From Axinella damicornis (lineage: Eukaryota > Porifera > Demospongiae > Axinellida > Axinellidae), in the NCBI GenBank assembly GCA_963931865.1, contig OZ007505.1, positions 12,910,868-12,974,867 on the forward strand: 64,000 nt of DNA. The letters are read 5' to 3'. Position numbers and translations under genes: made by a program. This document shows positions 1 through 11,787 of the stretch, one piece after another. Under the pieces are notes generated by a model, which worked only from the letters and a program-made list of their open reading frames with translations, was not told where the DNA came from and did no database searches. How positions within the stretch are numbered: the stretch's first letter is position 1; each line of letters opens with the position of its first letter.

Positions 1-1619
1 AAGGAGCTGTGGAAGACAATCTGTAAGAGAATATCCGCCTTCATACTTGGACATGATAATTATCTGCAATGTAATCATAACTTGAAACAAGTTGCTGCCT
101 GAGTAAAGCTCCAGCATTGTTGCTAGATTCCCCTCAAGGATTTGCTTATGCATGTAGCTAAGTATAGTTTTGATAATGGGATAGCATTTCTGCACTACAT
201 AAATTGTATGCATTTGTGTAGAGGCATACGACATTGCGCTAAAGCTTTATATACACTTTGAACTTTCTCTCATAACTTCCTTGCATTACATCACATGAAC
301 TTAACAGCATCCTGCTGGGCGGGGAGTGTTTTGGTATGCTTCAGGCAGGGACGTGCAGTCAGACTGTCAGTCGAACGCTCGATCGAGTTGAAGGAAATCA
401 AGGTTATAGAGATGGAGTTCTCCCAAGGACAAGATATGTGTTGTATATAGGAGATCACGCTCATTTACTGAGGCAAGGACAGAGAGATTCATACTCCTTC
501 CTCTCAGTAGTCCTATATCCCGAGGTGAAGCTAGCTCTGATCAGGAAAACGACATGGAAACAGAGACTGAGAGCGACTGTGTTGTAGACTACACTGATAA
601 GAGCCCGATGGACATGAAAGAACAAAAGCAGTAACTGTTAATTTACTAAAGAACAGATTGCAGTGTATCGAAATAACTGCTTAGAGATGTCACGATCTGA
701 ACTGGACTTGCATGGTAATTCTGACGCTCTCGTCCACCGTCTGGTGAGAATTGCCATATATATAGTGCTAGAGCCAGAACCATCAAGGTGTGCATATTTG
801 CATGAAGACATTCTTCAGTTTCCCGTTCTCACTTGAACAATCTCCAGACATTAGGACAAGTATGGAGTCACTCCTCACACCAATTCTGAACCCTCTCTAC
901 CACCTACCAGTGTGTGAAAGTGCACTGTATGTGGACTTTCTGGGCATAACAAAAGATCCTGTCCTTCTAAGTAACTGATTTGGCACGAAATAATTATTTG
1001 CATGTTTATCTGTAAAAGCCAGTTCTTGCACACTCCACAGTATATTCCACCGTGTTTACAAACTTCATGTTTTCATATGCCTCTACACTATATAGCTAAA
1101 GTCTACACTCACTAATAAACAGTCGACTATAACTTGAACTATAGGCCGGTAGTCCCGCTACCTGTATTCCTATAGAGCTCATGCATTCCAGCTGGCGCCT
1201 ATGTAGTCTGGTACCGAGACTACCGCATAATGGTGTAGGTATTGGTCGCATCCGAGCATGATCGAAGTATTAATAATAAAAAATTGAGGGCAGTGCATGG
1301 GTGCAACATGCAGTAGCTAGCTGTTCAATTGGAACAGGTTAGTGAAATTAAGTAGTTGATTCGATCATGCATTTATACATTGGCATTTTCAACCACACTA
1401 GTGACTATAATAATGCTGAAATAAAACATAGCTATATATAGATATAAGACGTGCTCTGCAGCTCATTATGCATTCCTATTGCACAAAAATACGTACTGCT
1501 GTATAATTTATCAATTAACAACATAAAAGAGAGTTTTCTACTAGAGCTGTAAGATTCTTTGATGATACAATTGGCAAATGCAGCATGTGCTTAAATAGTG
1601 CTAATGAAGGTGTTGTGCA
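1..1619. other. No recognisable gene
   Basis: AT-rich sequence with only short open frames (83 and 62 codons) that show no recognisable domain. I see no RNA gene and no clear transposon ends here. It lies downstream of the minus-strand gene that ends near 1620. Confidence 0.5.
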
Positions 1620-3996
1620 TCAATCTGTCTGGCTCCGCAATGAGTACATTGTAGATGTAGTCAGGTTGGGATATAAAATACACTGCTTGAAGGTTTTCTG
1701 TCTATCGGCCTCCTGAGGCTTGGAGCTGTGTGGAGAGGGGCTAAGCACGGCGGAGGCAATGCTGGGAACCTTGAGCAGGTTGACCAGCTCATTGGCTCGC
1801 CCAAGGAGCACCTTGTGCATCGATGCATCACCCGTGCTATCCTGTGTGTATGTGAGCAAGTGAGTGAGTGGGTGGGTCGGTGGGTTGAATGAGTGAGTGA
1901 ATGAGTGAGTGGGTTGAATGAGTGAGTGAGTGAGTGGTACATGAGTGGGTGGGTGGGTATGTGAGGCGATGGGTGGGTGTGTAGGTGAGTGAGTGGTGAG
2001 TGAGTGGGTAGGTGCGTGGGTTGAGTGGGCGAGCAAGCAAGTAAGCAAAGGAAGGAGCTAGGGGTAGGGGGAAAGAGGTGAGCGTTTGTAGTGTACATTA
2101 GTGACTAGTAGTGCTAATGAGAGTGAAGTCATTGGGGGTTCTCGACAAATCAAGCTTCAAACGAGACTCTAACAGGAATTAGTCTACATGTCATACACTC
2201 ACCAATCCCAGCTGCACAATCTTGTTGAGGCAGAGGCAATCTTGGCCACTGTGCTCATGAGCACCAATACCAGCCGTGGGGTGTACGTATATAGTCTGCC
2301 TGGCAGTGGAGGTTTAGCCCTACCTCATACGCTATGGATTCTAATGTCCTGGGGGGGGGGGGGGGGGGGGGGATAGGGAAGAAGAAGAGGAAGAGGAGTA
2401 TTTACATCGACATCAGCTTATACTTTACTTTCAGCTGGCCTGTACTGCCTGCACTGTATGATCCCTGCTACGGGGTATAGTCATTAAATTTGTAGCTGTC
2501 ATACGGCTAGTCACATATTGCCAGCACTACCGGATAGTACAAGTCATATTATAGCAGTTGTCAACTACAGTAGTCTGAACGTCTTGACACAAACACTCTT
2601 TCCCATGCTTCGTTGCTGAATAGGTGTGGATTCTAGGGCCATGCTGGTTACGATGCTTGGTCCTCCTGGTACAGTACTTCCAGGTGGGATACATTGTTAA
2701 ACTGGAGTTGGGACGAAGACATGGTGAACGAAGAAGCAGTTTATAGTCTCGTTCCCAGACCATTTATCCAGGGCGTGTTTATCGCTTCTAGTATAACGGC
2801 GGAATACTAAAAGCGATCCGTGCTGGGGTTGGTTGGGTCTGGGACCGAGAATAGTAGTTGTATTGCCCTCACCAGGTGGAGGTAGCAATTAATGCTCCCC
2901 TCCAGAGGAGAGATTACGAGGAAGTCCAGTAGCAGCTGCTCTGCCACCACCCTGTGAATATAGTGTGTATGTATGTGCGCATGTGTGTGTGTGCATGTGT
3001 GTGTGTGCATGTGTGTGTGTGTGGATGTGTGCATGTGTAGTGTGTGTGTGGATGTGTGGACGTGTGTGGTGGTGTGTGTGCCATGATGGGGAGTAGCTGT
3101 CATGTTAAACATAACGATAATATTATGCTTCTTTTCAATCACTTCTCCACCTTTCCCTCCCTCCCTCCCTACTCCCATCCCCATGTGCACTGCTTACTTC
3201 CATCCTCACCTTCTGACCTCCGCCTGAAAGGAGGCCATGTTGTACAGCATCACCATCCTCTCCAGCACCACTCCCACCAGCTGCGAAATCACTGCCACAT
3301 CCCCACTGTAGAACACTGTCTTGAAGTACAGCCTGGGCAAGATTAGGGGAGGATTGTATATCAGAAGGCTCAAGTTGGTTTCTGTCTGAGGTAGGGGAAG
3401 GGAGGGAAGAGACGAAGGGGGGGGGGGGGGGGGGGGATGAGGGAGGAGAAGAGGAGGAAGGGAGGGAGGAGGGGGGAGAGAGGAAGGAGGATGGGGGTGG
3501 AGGGAGGGGGAGGGAGAGATGAGGGAGAGAGGTTGGAGGGAAGGGGGAAGGAGGAGTGAGGAGAGGTGGGGAGGGAGGAGGGGAGGAGGAGGGAGGAAAG
3601 GAAAGGAGGAGGGGGAAGCAAGGAGGGGAGAGGAGAGGGAAGTAAGGATGGGAGACAGGAGGGGGAAGAGAGGAGAAATGAGGAGAGGGGGGAGATGGGG
3701 AGGAGGATAGGTGGGAAGGAAGATGATGAGGGGGCCGAGAGGAGGAGGGAGAAGAGGGGGGAGGGAGATGGGGACAAGAGGAGGAGGGAGGAAGGGAGAT
3801 GAGTGGGAAGAGAGGACGGGGAAAAGGAGGAGGGTCGTACTTCAGGAGTGGTGTGATTTTGGCAGCTGCCATCACCCTGTTGTGGTTAGAAACGTTCCCC
3901 AGTAGATGGTGGAGGTTGCTCAACCTGTACAGAGGAAAAAAACAATGGAGTTGAACAGATATACCCGTCTGTGTGACTCCGCACTTATGTGTATGA

Positions 3997-4048
<52 letters not shown>

Positions 4049-5354
4049 CCTGCCTATTGTATCTCTCTTCCCATTTTCTGAGTGCAGGAAGTGTCCAAAC
4101 ATCACGCAGTGGGTAGGGTGCTGAAATGCCACCAGATATTTGGCATATTGTGGCAGGTCATTTAGGCTAGGATCTGCATGGTTGTGCGTGTGAGTGAGTA
4201 GGGGGTGAAAGTGATATATGATTACAAGTAGCTCCGCTCGCTCGCTCAGCTACTTCCCCCTTGTTCCCTACGTGAGTAATCCGGCGCAGGACAGCTCTCC
4301 GTGCAGAGCTGCTGCTCCCCGATTGCGTCCGCTTCAGCTGCTGCTCCTTGATTGCGTCCGCTTCAACTACTCCCAGATTGCGTTCTCTTCGGCTGCTGCT
4401 CTCCGATTGTGTCTGCTTGTAGCCCCAGCTGTTCTGGAAGATTCCAGCCCATACCCAATGTTCTCCGCACAGAGTTCGAGGTTCAGTACATTGAAGTATG
4501 AAGGTCACACGTCACTTGTCTAGTCCCAAGAACGACACTTCCGTCCAGCACACGCACATGTTAAAATATTAATACAAAGAACCTATGCTCCCCCCCCCCC
4601 CCCCCCCCCCCCCCCCAACATACATACCAGTATTAATGAGGTGCTGTGCCTGTAATGTGGCATTTATATCGATCTCCTTTACTGGTACCAGCTGTTGTCA
4701 GAACAGTGAATATAAAGTCAGCTACGGTTACAGACATGGCAGCTGCGTGCTCAACGGGACAGAAGATAAGAATGGCTGTTACTGTTCTGACCCCACCTGT
4801 TTCTTCCCAGAACTTCCAAACAGGCTGATCCCAGGGGAGGAGGAAGTGGAGGAGAGCGAGCTACGATTGGCGTGTCTCAGCCAGAGGGACAGCTGTGTGC
4901 TCACGACCCTGAAATGGTCCTCCATCAGCCTATCCCGGGCATGGCTATGGGAGCAGAGGGTGTGGAGGAAGGAGAGAGCTGCCAGAACAAGGTCCTCATC
5001 ATAACCCGGTTGTGTCAGCCACCTGAATACACAAACATAATATTATATAGAATTGAGGCTTGTTTGATTGTACTGGAAAGGTACTGGCAATAAATGCTCA
5101 TGAACTTTGATTGACCTGACGGTAGTCGGTGCCGTCTGGCTGAGCATCTCCCTGGCGTTCGTCTGCACAAGGAGGACAGGTAAGATGCAGGGAATATTGG
5201 TCTGCTCCACCGGGGGTTGAAATCCCGCACCACGATGGAGGAGGAAGGGGCCAGCTCCCTCAGGACCGCACTTGCCAGTAGGTGGATGTGGGGGGCCCCT
5301 TGCTCTGGTTCCAGCACCACTGCTCGCAGTAGGCTGTAGACCACTGGACTAAGA
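1620..5354 (-). CDS. Helical-repeat-like protein, partial, exons on minus strand
   Basis: Minus-strand exons with plausible AG/GT borders: about 5354-5180 (PVVYSLLRAVVLEPEQGAP), 5163-5116 (TNAREMLSQTAPTTVR), about 5022-4790 (DEDLVLAALSFLHTLCSHSH), 3924-3841 (LSNLHHLLGNVSNHNRVMAA), 3385-3210 (LPRLYFKTVFYSGDVAV), 2951-2873 (VVAEQLLLDFLVISPLEGS) and a last exon 1841-1620 (MHKVLLGRANELVNLLKV) ending in a stop. The leucine-rich amphipathic segments look like HEAT/ARM-type helical repeats. I do not recognise the family; a large centrosomal or ciliary solenoid protein is one guess. The 5' end is not identified. A long polypurine tract lies in the intron at 3390-3835 and a GT array in the one at 4000-4050. 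That these exons form one gene is inferred from strand, spacing and splice sites. Confidence 0.5.
1855..2030. repeat. GTGAGTGAGTGG-type simple repeat
   Basis: Imperfect tandem GAGTGAGTGGGT repeats just upstream of the last exon of the minus-strand gene. The overlapping His/Thr/Pro-rich minus-strand frames are by-products of the repeat. Confidence 0.85.
3390..3835. repeat. Polypurine (GGGAGGA) tract
   Basis: About 440 bp almost wholly A/G on the plus strand, including a G run near 3417-3437. It lies in an intron of the minus-strand gene, where it forms a very long polypyrimidine stretch. The long Ser/Pro-rich minus ORF across it is an artefact. Confidence 0.9.
4001..4047. repeat. (GT)n microsatellite
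   Basis: Uninterrupted GT dinucleotide array in a presumed intron of the minus-strand gene. Confidence 0.95.
4590..4617. repeat. Poly-C tract
   Basis: Homopolymer C run of more than 20 nt, one of several long G/C homopolymers in the window. Confidence 0.9.
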
Positions 5355-5518
5355 CTGGGGAGGGAGGGGGGAAGGGAAGGAAGGCAAGGTAAAGGGAGGG
5401 TGGGGAGAGGAATTGGGGAATGGAGGAAGGAGGGAAGAGGACATAGGTGTATTGTAAGGTATGACTTCGCATGTTCTTTCCAAGTAATGGTAGAGTGCAC
5501 ATGTATGAAGCTAATCCT

Positions 5519-5680
5519 AGAGGTGGCTGGTGGCCGAGTGGTTAATCCCACCATGACATGGGAGACTTTCTTTCTCTCCAAGAAGCCAACCCCCCAAAAT
5601 TAGTAGGTGTAATATGAAGGTGTTTTCATCAATACCGAATCCTTCGGAGGGAATAAAAAGCCATTGGTCCCAGGCTACTT
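5519..5680 (+). repeat. Possible tRNA-derived SINE copy
   Basis: GGTGGCCGAGTGGTTAA resembles a Pol III A box of a tRNA (Leu/Ser type). Related sequences occur near 47148 (plus) and 52078 (minus). No intact cloverleaf is visible, so this is a SINE-like copy and not a tRNA gene. Confidence 0.45.
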
Positions 5681-5885
5681 AGTATTAGCGCTCAGTCGCT
5701 AGTTCGGTTTACCTCACCATAGCCATTCTTATACGGTGGTTTCTCGTATAGAAACTTGGTAGTTATTTATATGGCAGCAACCCAATTAAACCCTTGTATA
5801 GCTCCTAACTATGCCATGCAGTTAGCCTCGTTCCCAGTCCCACGCCCAGCTTTTCGTTGCTTGCAGTATGGTAAAGCATGTACTG

Positions 5886-7991
5886 TAGGGCTGTCACAAT
5901 ACGGCAAATTGGCATATTGCATATTGCTTGCAAGATGTTCACAATATATTGCTGTATTGCAATACACAGATGTGGTTATTATTAAACCAGTAACAGGAAG
6001 AGCAAGTATACGTTCAGCAAGTCAAAACTACAAGAAGGTTAATGCCTTAGGGGTAATTCCAAATCAATTCAGCAAAAGTTTGCAAGTCACCCCCTCAGAA
6101 TTGGACGAAACTTGGTTTGTAAGTAGTACTTGTGGTTTTATGAAGCCAGACAAAATGTTACTCTCGTATGTTGTATGGCTTCCTGATTATAGCCCATCAA
6201 AGATTCAACTTTTTCCCGATTTTTGCTGGTATAGCAACTATTCAAATCCTCATAACTTTCTCATACTTGATTGTTTTGTAATATCGATTGCACCATCTTG
6301 AAGCATGAAGAATGGGCTTTCATATGGTATCTTGTATGGCTTCATCCGACAAAGTTTAGGGGAGACGCACATTCCTAAACTTTGACCTCTGACCTTACAA
6401 GAAAATTGCTGCTTTAAATTTTCTGATAATTAGTGGTGATACTGGCTAGGCCTTCAACTAAAAGCTGTAAAAAAATTTTGTTGGGGCTCCATTGGGATTA
6501 GGATATATGTGCTCTTATAGAACGTCATGTACATAGGCTTTTAAGGCGAATTCAGTGCTCTATTATACACCATACCTACTTGGCTACGCCCAGTCTCCAC
6601 CCACCTTGGTACACACATCACGCCACCAGTGGGCTATGCGCTCACCAAGTTTTGCTATCCTAACGTCAATGAGGGTGAGTAACGAGCATCGAAAATACAC
6701 CCACCCAGCAAGTGCAGTCTCTAAGAGTAGGACCTCACTGCGCACCCTAACATACAAAGCCCGTTACTCGACGCCGTTTTGGCTACACCCACCCAGGTTA
6801 GTAATCTGCTTGGGCAGGGACCCGTGTCTAGGCTCACCAAAATTGGGATGCAAAGGTCGATACCTATGATGTACAGGGAGGCTGGAAATAGGAGGAAACG
6901 CTGCTACCCCCATACCCACTTGGCCACGCCCAGTCTCCACCCACCTTGGTACACACTTCAAGCAACCAGTGGACTATGCACACACCAAGTTTCGTTATCG
7001 TAATGTTGATGAGGCCGAGTAACAAGCATTGATAATACACCTGCCAAGAAAGGTGCCTATCAAAAGTCTCTAAGAGTAGGACCTCACTGCACACCCTAAC
7101 GTATGAAGCCCACTACTTGATGCCTTTTGGGCTACGACCACCCAGGTTGGTAATCTGCTTGGGCAAGCACCCGTGTCCAGGCTCACCAAAATTTGGATGC
7201 AAGGAGTGATTCCTATGATGTACGGGGAGGCTGGAATTATGGGGAAACGGCATAAATAGCCTACATGTCTTCCTATATGAGCACATATCTCCTAATCCCA
7301 ATGGAGCCCCAACAAAAATTTTTTACAGCTTTTAGTTGAAGGCCTAGCCAGTATCACCACTAATTATCAGAAAATTTAAAGCAGCAATTTTCTTGTAAGG
7401 TCAAAGGTCAAAGTTCAGGAATGTGCGTCTCTCCTCAACCTTGTTAGATGAAGCCGTACAAGATACCATATGAAAGCCCATTCTTCATGCTTCAAGATGG
7501 TGCAATCGGTATTACAAAACAATCAAGTATGAGAAAGTTATGAGGATTTGAATAATTGCTATACCAGCAAAAATCAGGAAAAAGTTGAATCTTTGATGGG
7601 CTATAATCAGGAAGCCATACAACATACGAGAGTAACATTTTGTCTGCCTTCGTAAAACCACAAGTACTACTTACAAACCAAGTTTCGTCCAATTCTGAGG
7701 GGGTGACTTGCAAACTTTTGCTGAATTGATTTGGAATTACCCTTAGGTTTTCATACAGAAAAAGAAGTTTGTCAATATTTTCAGGCAAAAGACAGGATCT
7801 CTTGCCATTTACGAGGTTGCCTGCCGAGCTAAATAGCCTTTCGCTGGGCACACTTGTGGCACAATACACGCAATACGCTGCAATATATTGCCCTACGCAA
7901 TATATCGATATGTCGAAGTAAGTGTATTGAATTGTATTGCGATACGTCGTATTGCAATATAGCTACATATTGATATATTGTGACAGCCCTA
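5886..7991 (-). mobile_element. Nonautonomous hAT element, copy 1, interrupted
   Basis: Terminal inverted repeats begin TAGGGCTGTCACAATA at both ends. Perfect 8-bp direct repeats ATGTACTG flank it (5878-5885 and 7992-7999), as expected for hAT elements. Read on the minus strand it encodes the C-terminal hAT dimerisation segment (VPSERLFSSAGNLVNGKRS, about 7855-7745). That frame is cut by the foldback element 6051-7742. The rest of the transposase is missing. Its family partner is 8135-9412, on the opposite strand. Confidence 0.92.
6051..7742. mobile_element. Foldback element, copy 1 (4-bp TSD)
   Basis: About 450-bp inverted arms begin GGGTAATTCCAAATCAATTC. The loop holds two diverged direct repeats of about 330 bp (near 6580-6890 and 6915-7240). 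It is flanked by TTAG at 6047-6050 and 7743-7746. The uninterrupted target is visible in the sister hAT copy near 8380, which confirms the borders. Open frames in the arms (PNQFSKSLQVTPSELDETW) match none I know. A second copy is at 57570. A 4-bp duplication fits Sola- or Chapaev-type transposons, but no transposase is present, so the superfamily is unassigned. Confidence 0.93.
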
Positions 7992-8134
7992 ATGTACTGC
8001 ATGCGACGAAAAGCTAGGCGTAGGACCGGGAACGAGGCTACCATGCAGTGATGATCAGCACACAGCAGAATACTCCTTGGCCTCATTATCAGGAGGGAGA
8101 GATCATCCCTTAACCCGGGAGTGTACCTAGCTGT

Positions 8135-9412
8135 TAGGGCTGTCACAATATATCAATATGTAGCTATATTGCAATATGACATATCGCAATACAATTCAAT
8201 ACACTTACTTCGACATATTGATATATTGCATAGGGCAATATATTGCAGCGTATTGCGTGTACTGTGCCACAAGTGTGCCCAGCGAAAGGCTGTTTAGTTC
8301 GGCAGGCAACCTCGTAAATGGCAAGAGATCCTGTCTTTTGCCTGAAAATGTTGACAAACTTCTTTTTCTGTATGAAAACCTAAGGCGTCAACCTTCTTGT
8401 AGTTTTAAGACTTGCTGAACGTATAGCGTAACCCACCAATTATTGTCACCTGAATTTGCATGATTTGCAGCATCGTCTAGGAACGGTTCCAGGATACCAA
8501 ACTTGCACCGACGTATAGACCGTCACGCCCTCTATAAGCCCTACCACCTTTAAAGCTGTTACGTATTTCCGGCTTTTAGCGGTGCACTAGTGAACGCAAC
8601 CTCACGCAAATCAATTATCGGCACCCTGTACGTATCATCGACTTTATTGTCACTGCCTAGTACTCCCATAGATAATCCTGGGTCAATTATCGGCACATGC
8701 TGATGGCATTGACTCACCTCCACCCCCTGAAGGCCACAAAAATCCACCACAAATCCCCAGGTTCATGACCATTCTATCTATCACCCAGTGAAAAAAAACC
8801 CACCAAAGCATGCAACCCCTTCAATATATGAATTTTTGAATAAAATTCGTTCATCACACTACACAGTAAAAGCAAAACAATTCTCTTTCTTCCACATCCA
8901 GTACGTGGCACATTCGTGGAGCCATCTCTTGCACACGCACTCCACCCATTCTGATCCTGCACAGTCATGCTAGTCGTCCTCAAAAGTCTGATCCAGTGGC
9001 AGGAGAGGACCCAAGGTCGCGGTCTCCCCCTACGCTTGTTTTGATTAGACATGAACAGCCCTACAACATAAAATGGCTAAAAGGACAGTAAATGACATCC
9101 AGTTATAACCTTTTAAACAAAGACAAACCTTCTGCAAAGCTTCAGCCTTGTAAACAGCTTGCGCGACGATGACGTAATGTGAACGGTATCCGTATTTTCG
9201 CCGCTTACTCTCCGTTTACTAAGCGCTGATAATTGGTATGTCGGGTGCCGATAATAAGGTCATGCCGATAATTGGCGGTTTACGCTACTTGCTCTTCCTG
9301 TTACTGGTTTAATAATAACCGCATCTGTGTATTGCAATACAGCAATATAATATTGCGAACATCTTGCAGGCAATATGCAATTATGCCAATTTGCCGTATT
9401 GTGACAGCCCTA
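8135..9412 (+). mobile_element. Nonautonomous hAT element, copy 2, interrupted
   Basis: Ends are TAGGGCTGTCACAATA and its complement, with perfect 8-bp flanks CTAGCTGT (8127-8134 and 9413-9420). The plus strand carries the same hAT C-terminal segment (VPSERLFSSAGNLVNGKRS, about 8266-8385). It lacks the foldback present in copy 1, but contains its own insertion (8426-9285). It is a deletion derivative and encodes no full transposase. Confidence 0.93.
8426..9285. mobile_element. Short DNA element with TA target duplication
   Basis: Inverted termini are GCGTAACCCACCAATTAT at the left and the near complement ending CGGTTTACGC at the right. It sits between TA dinucleotides (8424-8425 and 9286-9287). 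The sister hAT copy (near 6000-6020, opposite strand) has the same host sequence uninterrupted, which fixes the insertion point and the 2-bp duplication. There is no coding content. A TA duplication is typical of Tc1/mariner-type transposition. Confidence 0.85.
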
Positions 9413-10415
9413 CTAGCTGTATATCTGGGCCACTCACTTTGTTGTGTTTCATGTGTTTGGTCACAGCTGTGATCACGTCTTGAACTGTTGAAGAGTGGGT
9501 GAGTAACTTGCTGAGTGACCAGGGTCCCAACTGCCTCGCAATCCTGAGACAACTGTACGTTTCAAAATCCTTGTTCAACTTAGTGTACATCACCGAACAA
9601 AACGAGGGTGTCTTTTAATTAGACTACCTAGATCCAACTAGCTTGATGTATGAAGTTTTGGCCTCTGCAGGTGGATCTATCGGAACTAGACACCGTGCTT
9701 GCTGGTACAGTGCATCCTCCAACGAAACTTCACCGTTCAAGGCCATCGATCGTCAATAGTGCATGTGATAGTCTGATCGTCAACTACCTCCACTTCATAC
9801 GCATGCGCAGTGCATGCAACGCCCACGTGGAAACCAGCCCCTCCCGCATAAAGTGTGCATCACATTGTGGGGCGAGGGTGAGCGAGTGCAATGCAATGCA
9901 GAACGAGTACTAGTATTTGCATGCATGCACAGTCAGTCAGTCAAATTTAATGTCCCTCAGCCGGTCCAATAATTTGCATGACTGAGGCGACAGAAAATCA
10001 TAATAATCATGACAATCAGACACACACTGCACGCGAGCACAACACAGGGACCTATAGCTATATGCATGCTGGCTGCACACTGCACTGGTCTAGCACACCA
10101 TGTGGCTGCAGGACAGGTATGTGCAGGTTAGTGAGGTAAGTCCATCAGCGGTCTTCGTCCAGTTTTGCTGTCGCCACGGCGAGAAGGTACAGAGCCTGGT
10201 TAGACTGTTCATGGCTCGGTCCACGAGTAATCTCCGTCTGTGCTGTCGCTGCTGTCCATCGAACAGGTTGAGTATTAGCGCGATGCAATTTAATGTGTTA
10301 ATGTTGTGTATCGTTTGGACATGACGTAAGAATACGCAAAATAACAGCATGAACTTTTTTTTTCTGTGTCAGATGAATGTACAACTAGCAGCACGCCTTA
10401 CGTATTATGGAAAAT
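9413..10415. other. No recognisable gene
   Basis: No convincing exon. Short open frames (for example 9650-9913) have no recognisable domain. The minus-strand RRM gene ends at 10416. Confidence 0.5.
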
Positions 10416-11279
10416 TTACAGTGAAGGATTCTTCTGTCTGCTACGTTTCTTCTGCTGCAGTTTCTTGTTCCTTTCCCTGATCTTCTGTCTTCTCCCCTCA
10501 CTCGTTCCCCCGCCTCCACATGTCACTTCCACATTGATTCTCCTGCCACACAGCTTGGTGTGGTGAAGCTTCAAACCATTCTGAAAAAAAAAATTGTGGT
10601 CGTGAAAGTAAACATTAACACACTCCGGCATTCACAGCGTGCATATGCCATGATTGCCAAGCTACAAGACTGCTCATTCCCACCCCAGTCATTGATCCCT
10701 TGCATCCTCCAGTACTTGACATATTACTTACATATTGCAAGCAATCAACGACTGAAGGTGGGAACGACCAGGGAACAAGGCCCAACATGGTTTCAGTTCA
10801 ATATCAATGCAAGCTGAACCCAACTTCCGCACACCTTCCCTTTCGTGTGGAAGCAGGCTGCATGGCCCGCGAGGTTAAGCTGAACCCACCTGCATCCTTT
10901 TGGCATTGTCAAACTCAGCAAAGGCAATGCCCCGGGATTCCCCTGACTCCTTCTTTGTAAGCAGCCTAACATCTTTCATGGGTACACCTCTCCTGTCAAA
11001 GTGGGCTACAATGTCCTCGGCAGAGGCATCGTAGGGTAAGTTCCCAACGAAGAGGATGTACCTACATGTATTCCTTGGGGTAGTGGAAGTGTCTGTCACG
11101 TTACTGATCTGGTCTCCATGATCACTCCTGGTGGTCATCTCAGTGGCTGATGGTACAGGGTCCATTTCCCCAGAGAACATGTCTCCCTTTGCAGTACTTG
11201 ATTGATCCTTCCCTTTAGCTGATGTGGTGTCAACAGTCATCGATGTGTCACCTTCTTTGTGTCCATGAGCTGTGTTCAT
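10416..11279 (-). CDS. RRM-domain RNA-binding protein, Nop6-like, two exons
   Basis: Exon 1 is 11279-10890 (130 codons from ATG) and exon 2 is 10580-10416, ending in TAA. The intron has GT/AG borders (CAG acceptor at 10583-10581) and the frame is kept, giving about 184 residues. The first ~75 residues are Ser/Thr/Asp-rich and probably disordered. An RRM follows, with RNP2-like YILFVGNLPY and RNP1-like SRGIAFAEF. After the intron come the last RRM strand (LHHTKLCGRRINVEV), a GGGG turn and a basic Lys/Arg-rich tail. This RRM plus GGGG plus basic tail resembles the small nucleolar Nop6-type RRM proteins, so a role in rRNA processing is possible. It is one of few complete-looking genes here. An upstream non-coding or additional first exon cannot be excluded. 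Confidence 0.82.
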
Positions 11280-11516
11280 GCATGTGATACAAATGAAGTG
11301 GCTGCATGATATTTTGTAAGGTTAAACGTACTTTTTTGCTTCCCTGAATCATGCGAATGCAATTTCCACCACCTGATAGTATAGAGATATCATTATCATA
11401 GATTTATCTTAACTGTAGCTTGTGAAGGTTTACTATGTATGTCATAACTAACAAAAGACCTTTCATACAAACAAGAGCTCATAATGACCACTATTTCCTA
11501 CATATTCCTATATGTA

Positions 11517-11787
11517 CAAATAATAAAAAACATTTAAAATGTAGCACGATGTAGGGATACCAGAACCGCAAAAAGTAAGGAAACAAGGTAGGGATGATCA
11601 CACAAAACAGTGAAGTATACAACCCCCTACAGAGATCTTTTTCCATAATACGTGTATAATGAAAAAAGATATGTAGGGGGATTGTATACTTCACTGTTTT
11701 GTGTGATCATCCCTACCTTGTTTCCTTACTTTTTGCGGTTCTGGTATCCCTACATCCTGCTACATTTTAAATGTTTTTTATTACTTG
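11517..11787. mobile_element. Hairpin MITE
   Basis: Near-perfect inverted repeat with arms of about 115 bp around a short loop near 11640. The ends resemble CAAATAATAAAAAACATTT and its complement. No clear target duplication. Confidence 0.85.

Larger units (their letters stand above)
5823..8040. mobile_element. Hairpin MITE split by a hAT insertion
   Basis: Termini are TAGCCTCGTTCCC at 5823 and its reverse complement ending at 8040. They are flanked by identical 9-bp direct repeats, CCATGCAGT (5814-5822 and 8041-8049). The MITE's own sequence is only about 60 bp at the left and 40 bp at the right. The rest is hAT element 5886-7991, so this is the outermost and oldest layer of a three-level nest. 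The 9-bp duplication is shared by other members of this hairpin group (25229, 33811, 55051, 59276) and resembles Mutator-type insertion. Confidence 0.85.

Noticed and set aside
3135..3923. 262-codon Ser/Pro-rich ORF on the minus strand
   Set aside because: It runs through a simple polypurine/polypyrimidine tract between two real exon candidates. Composition is dictated by the repeat.
5519..5600. A tRNA gene
   Set aside because: A-box-like sequence is present, but no acceptor stem, anticodon arm or T loop could be folded by eye, and similar copies elsewhere suggest a SINE.
5756..6301. 181-codon ORF as a gene
   Set aside because: It crosses the border between a hAT terminus and a foldback arm, so it is a chance fusion of transposon sequence.
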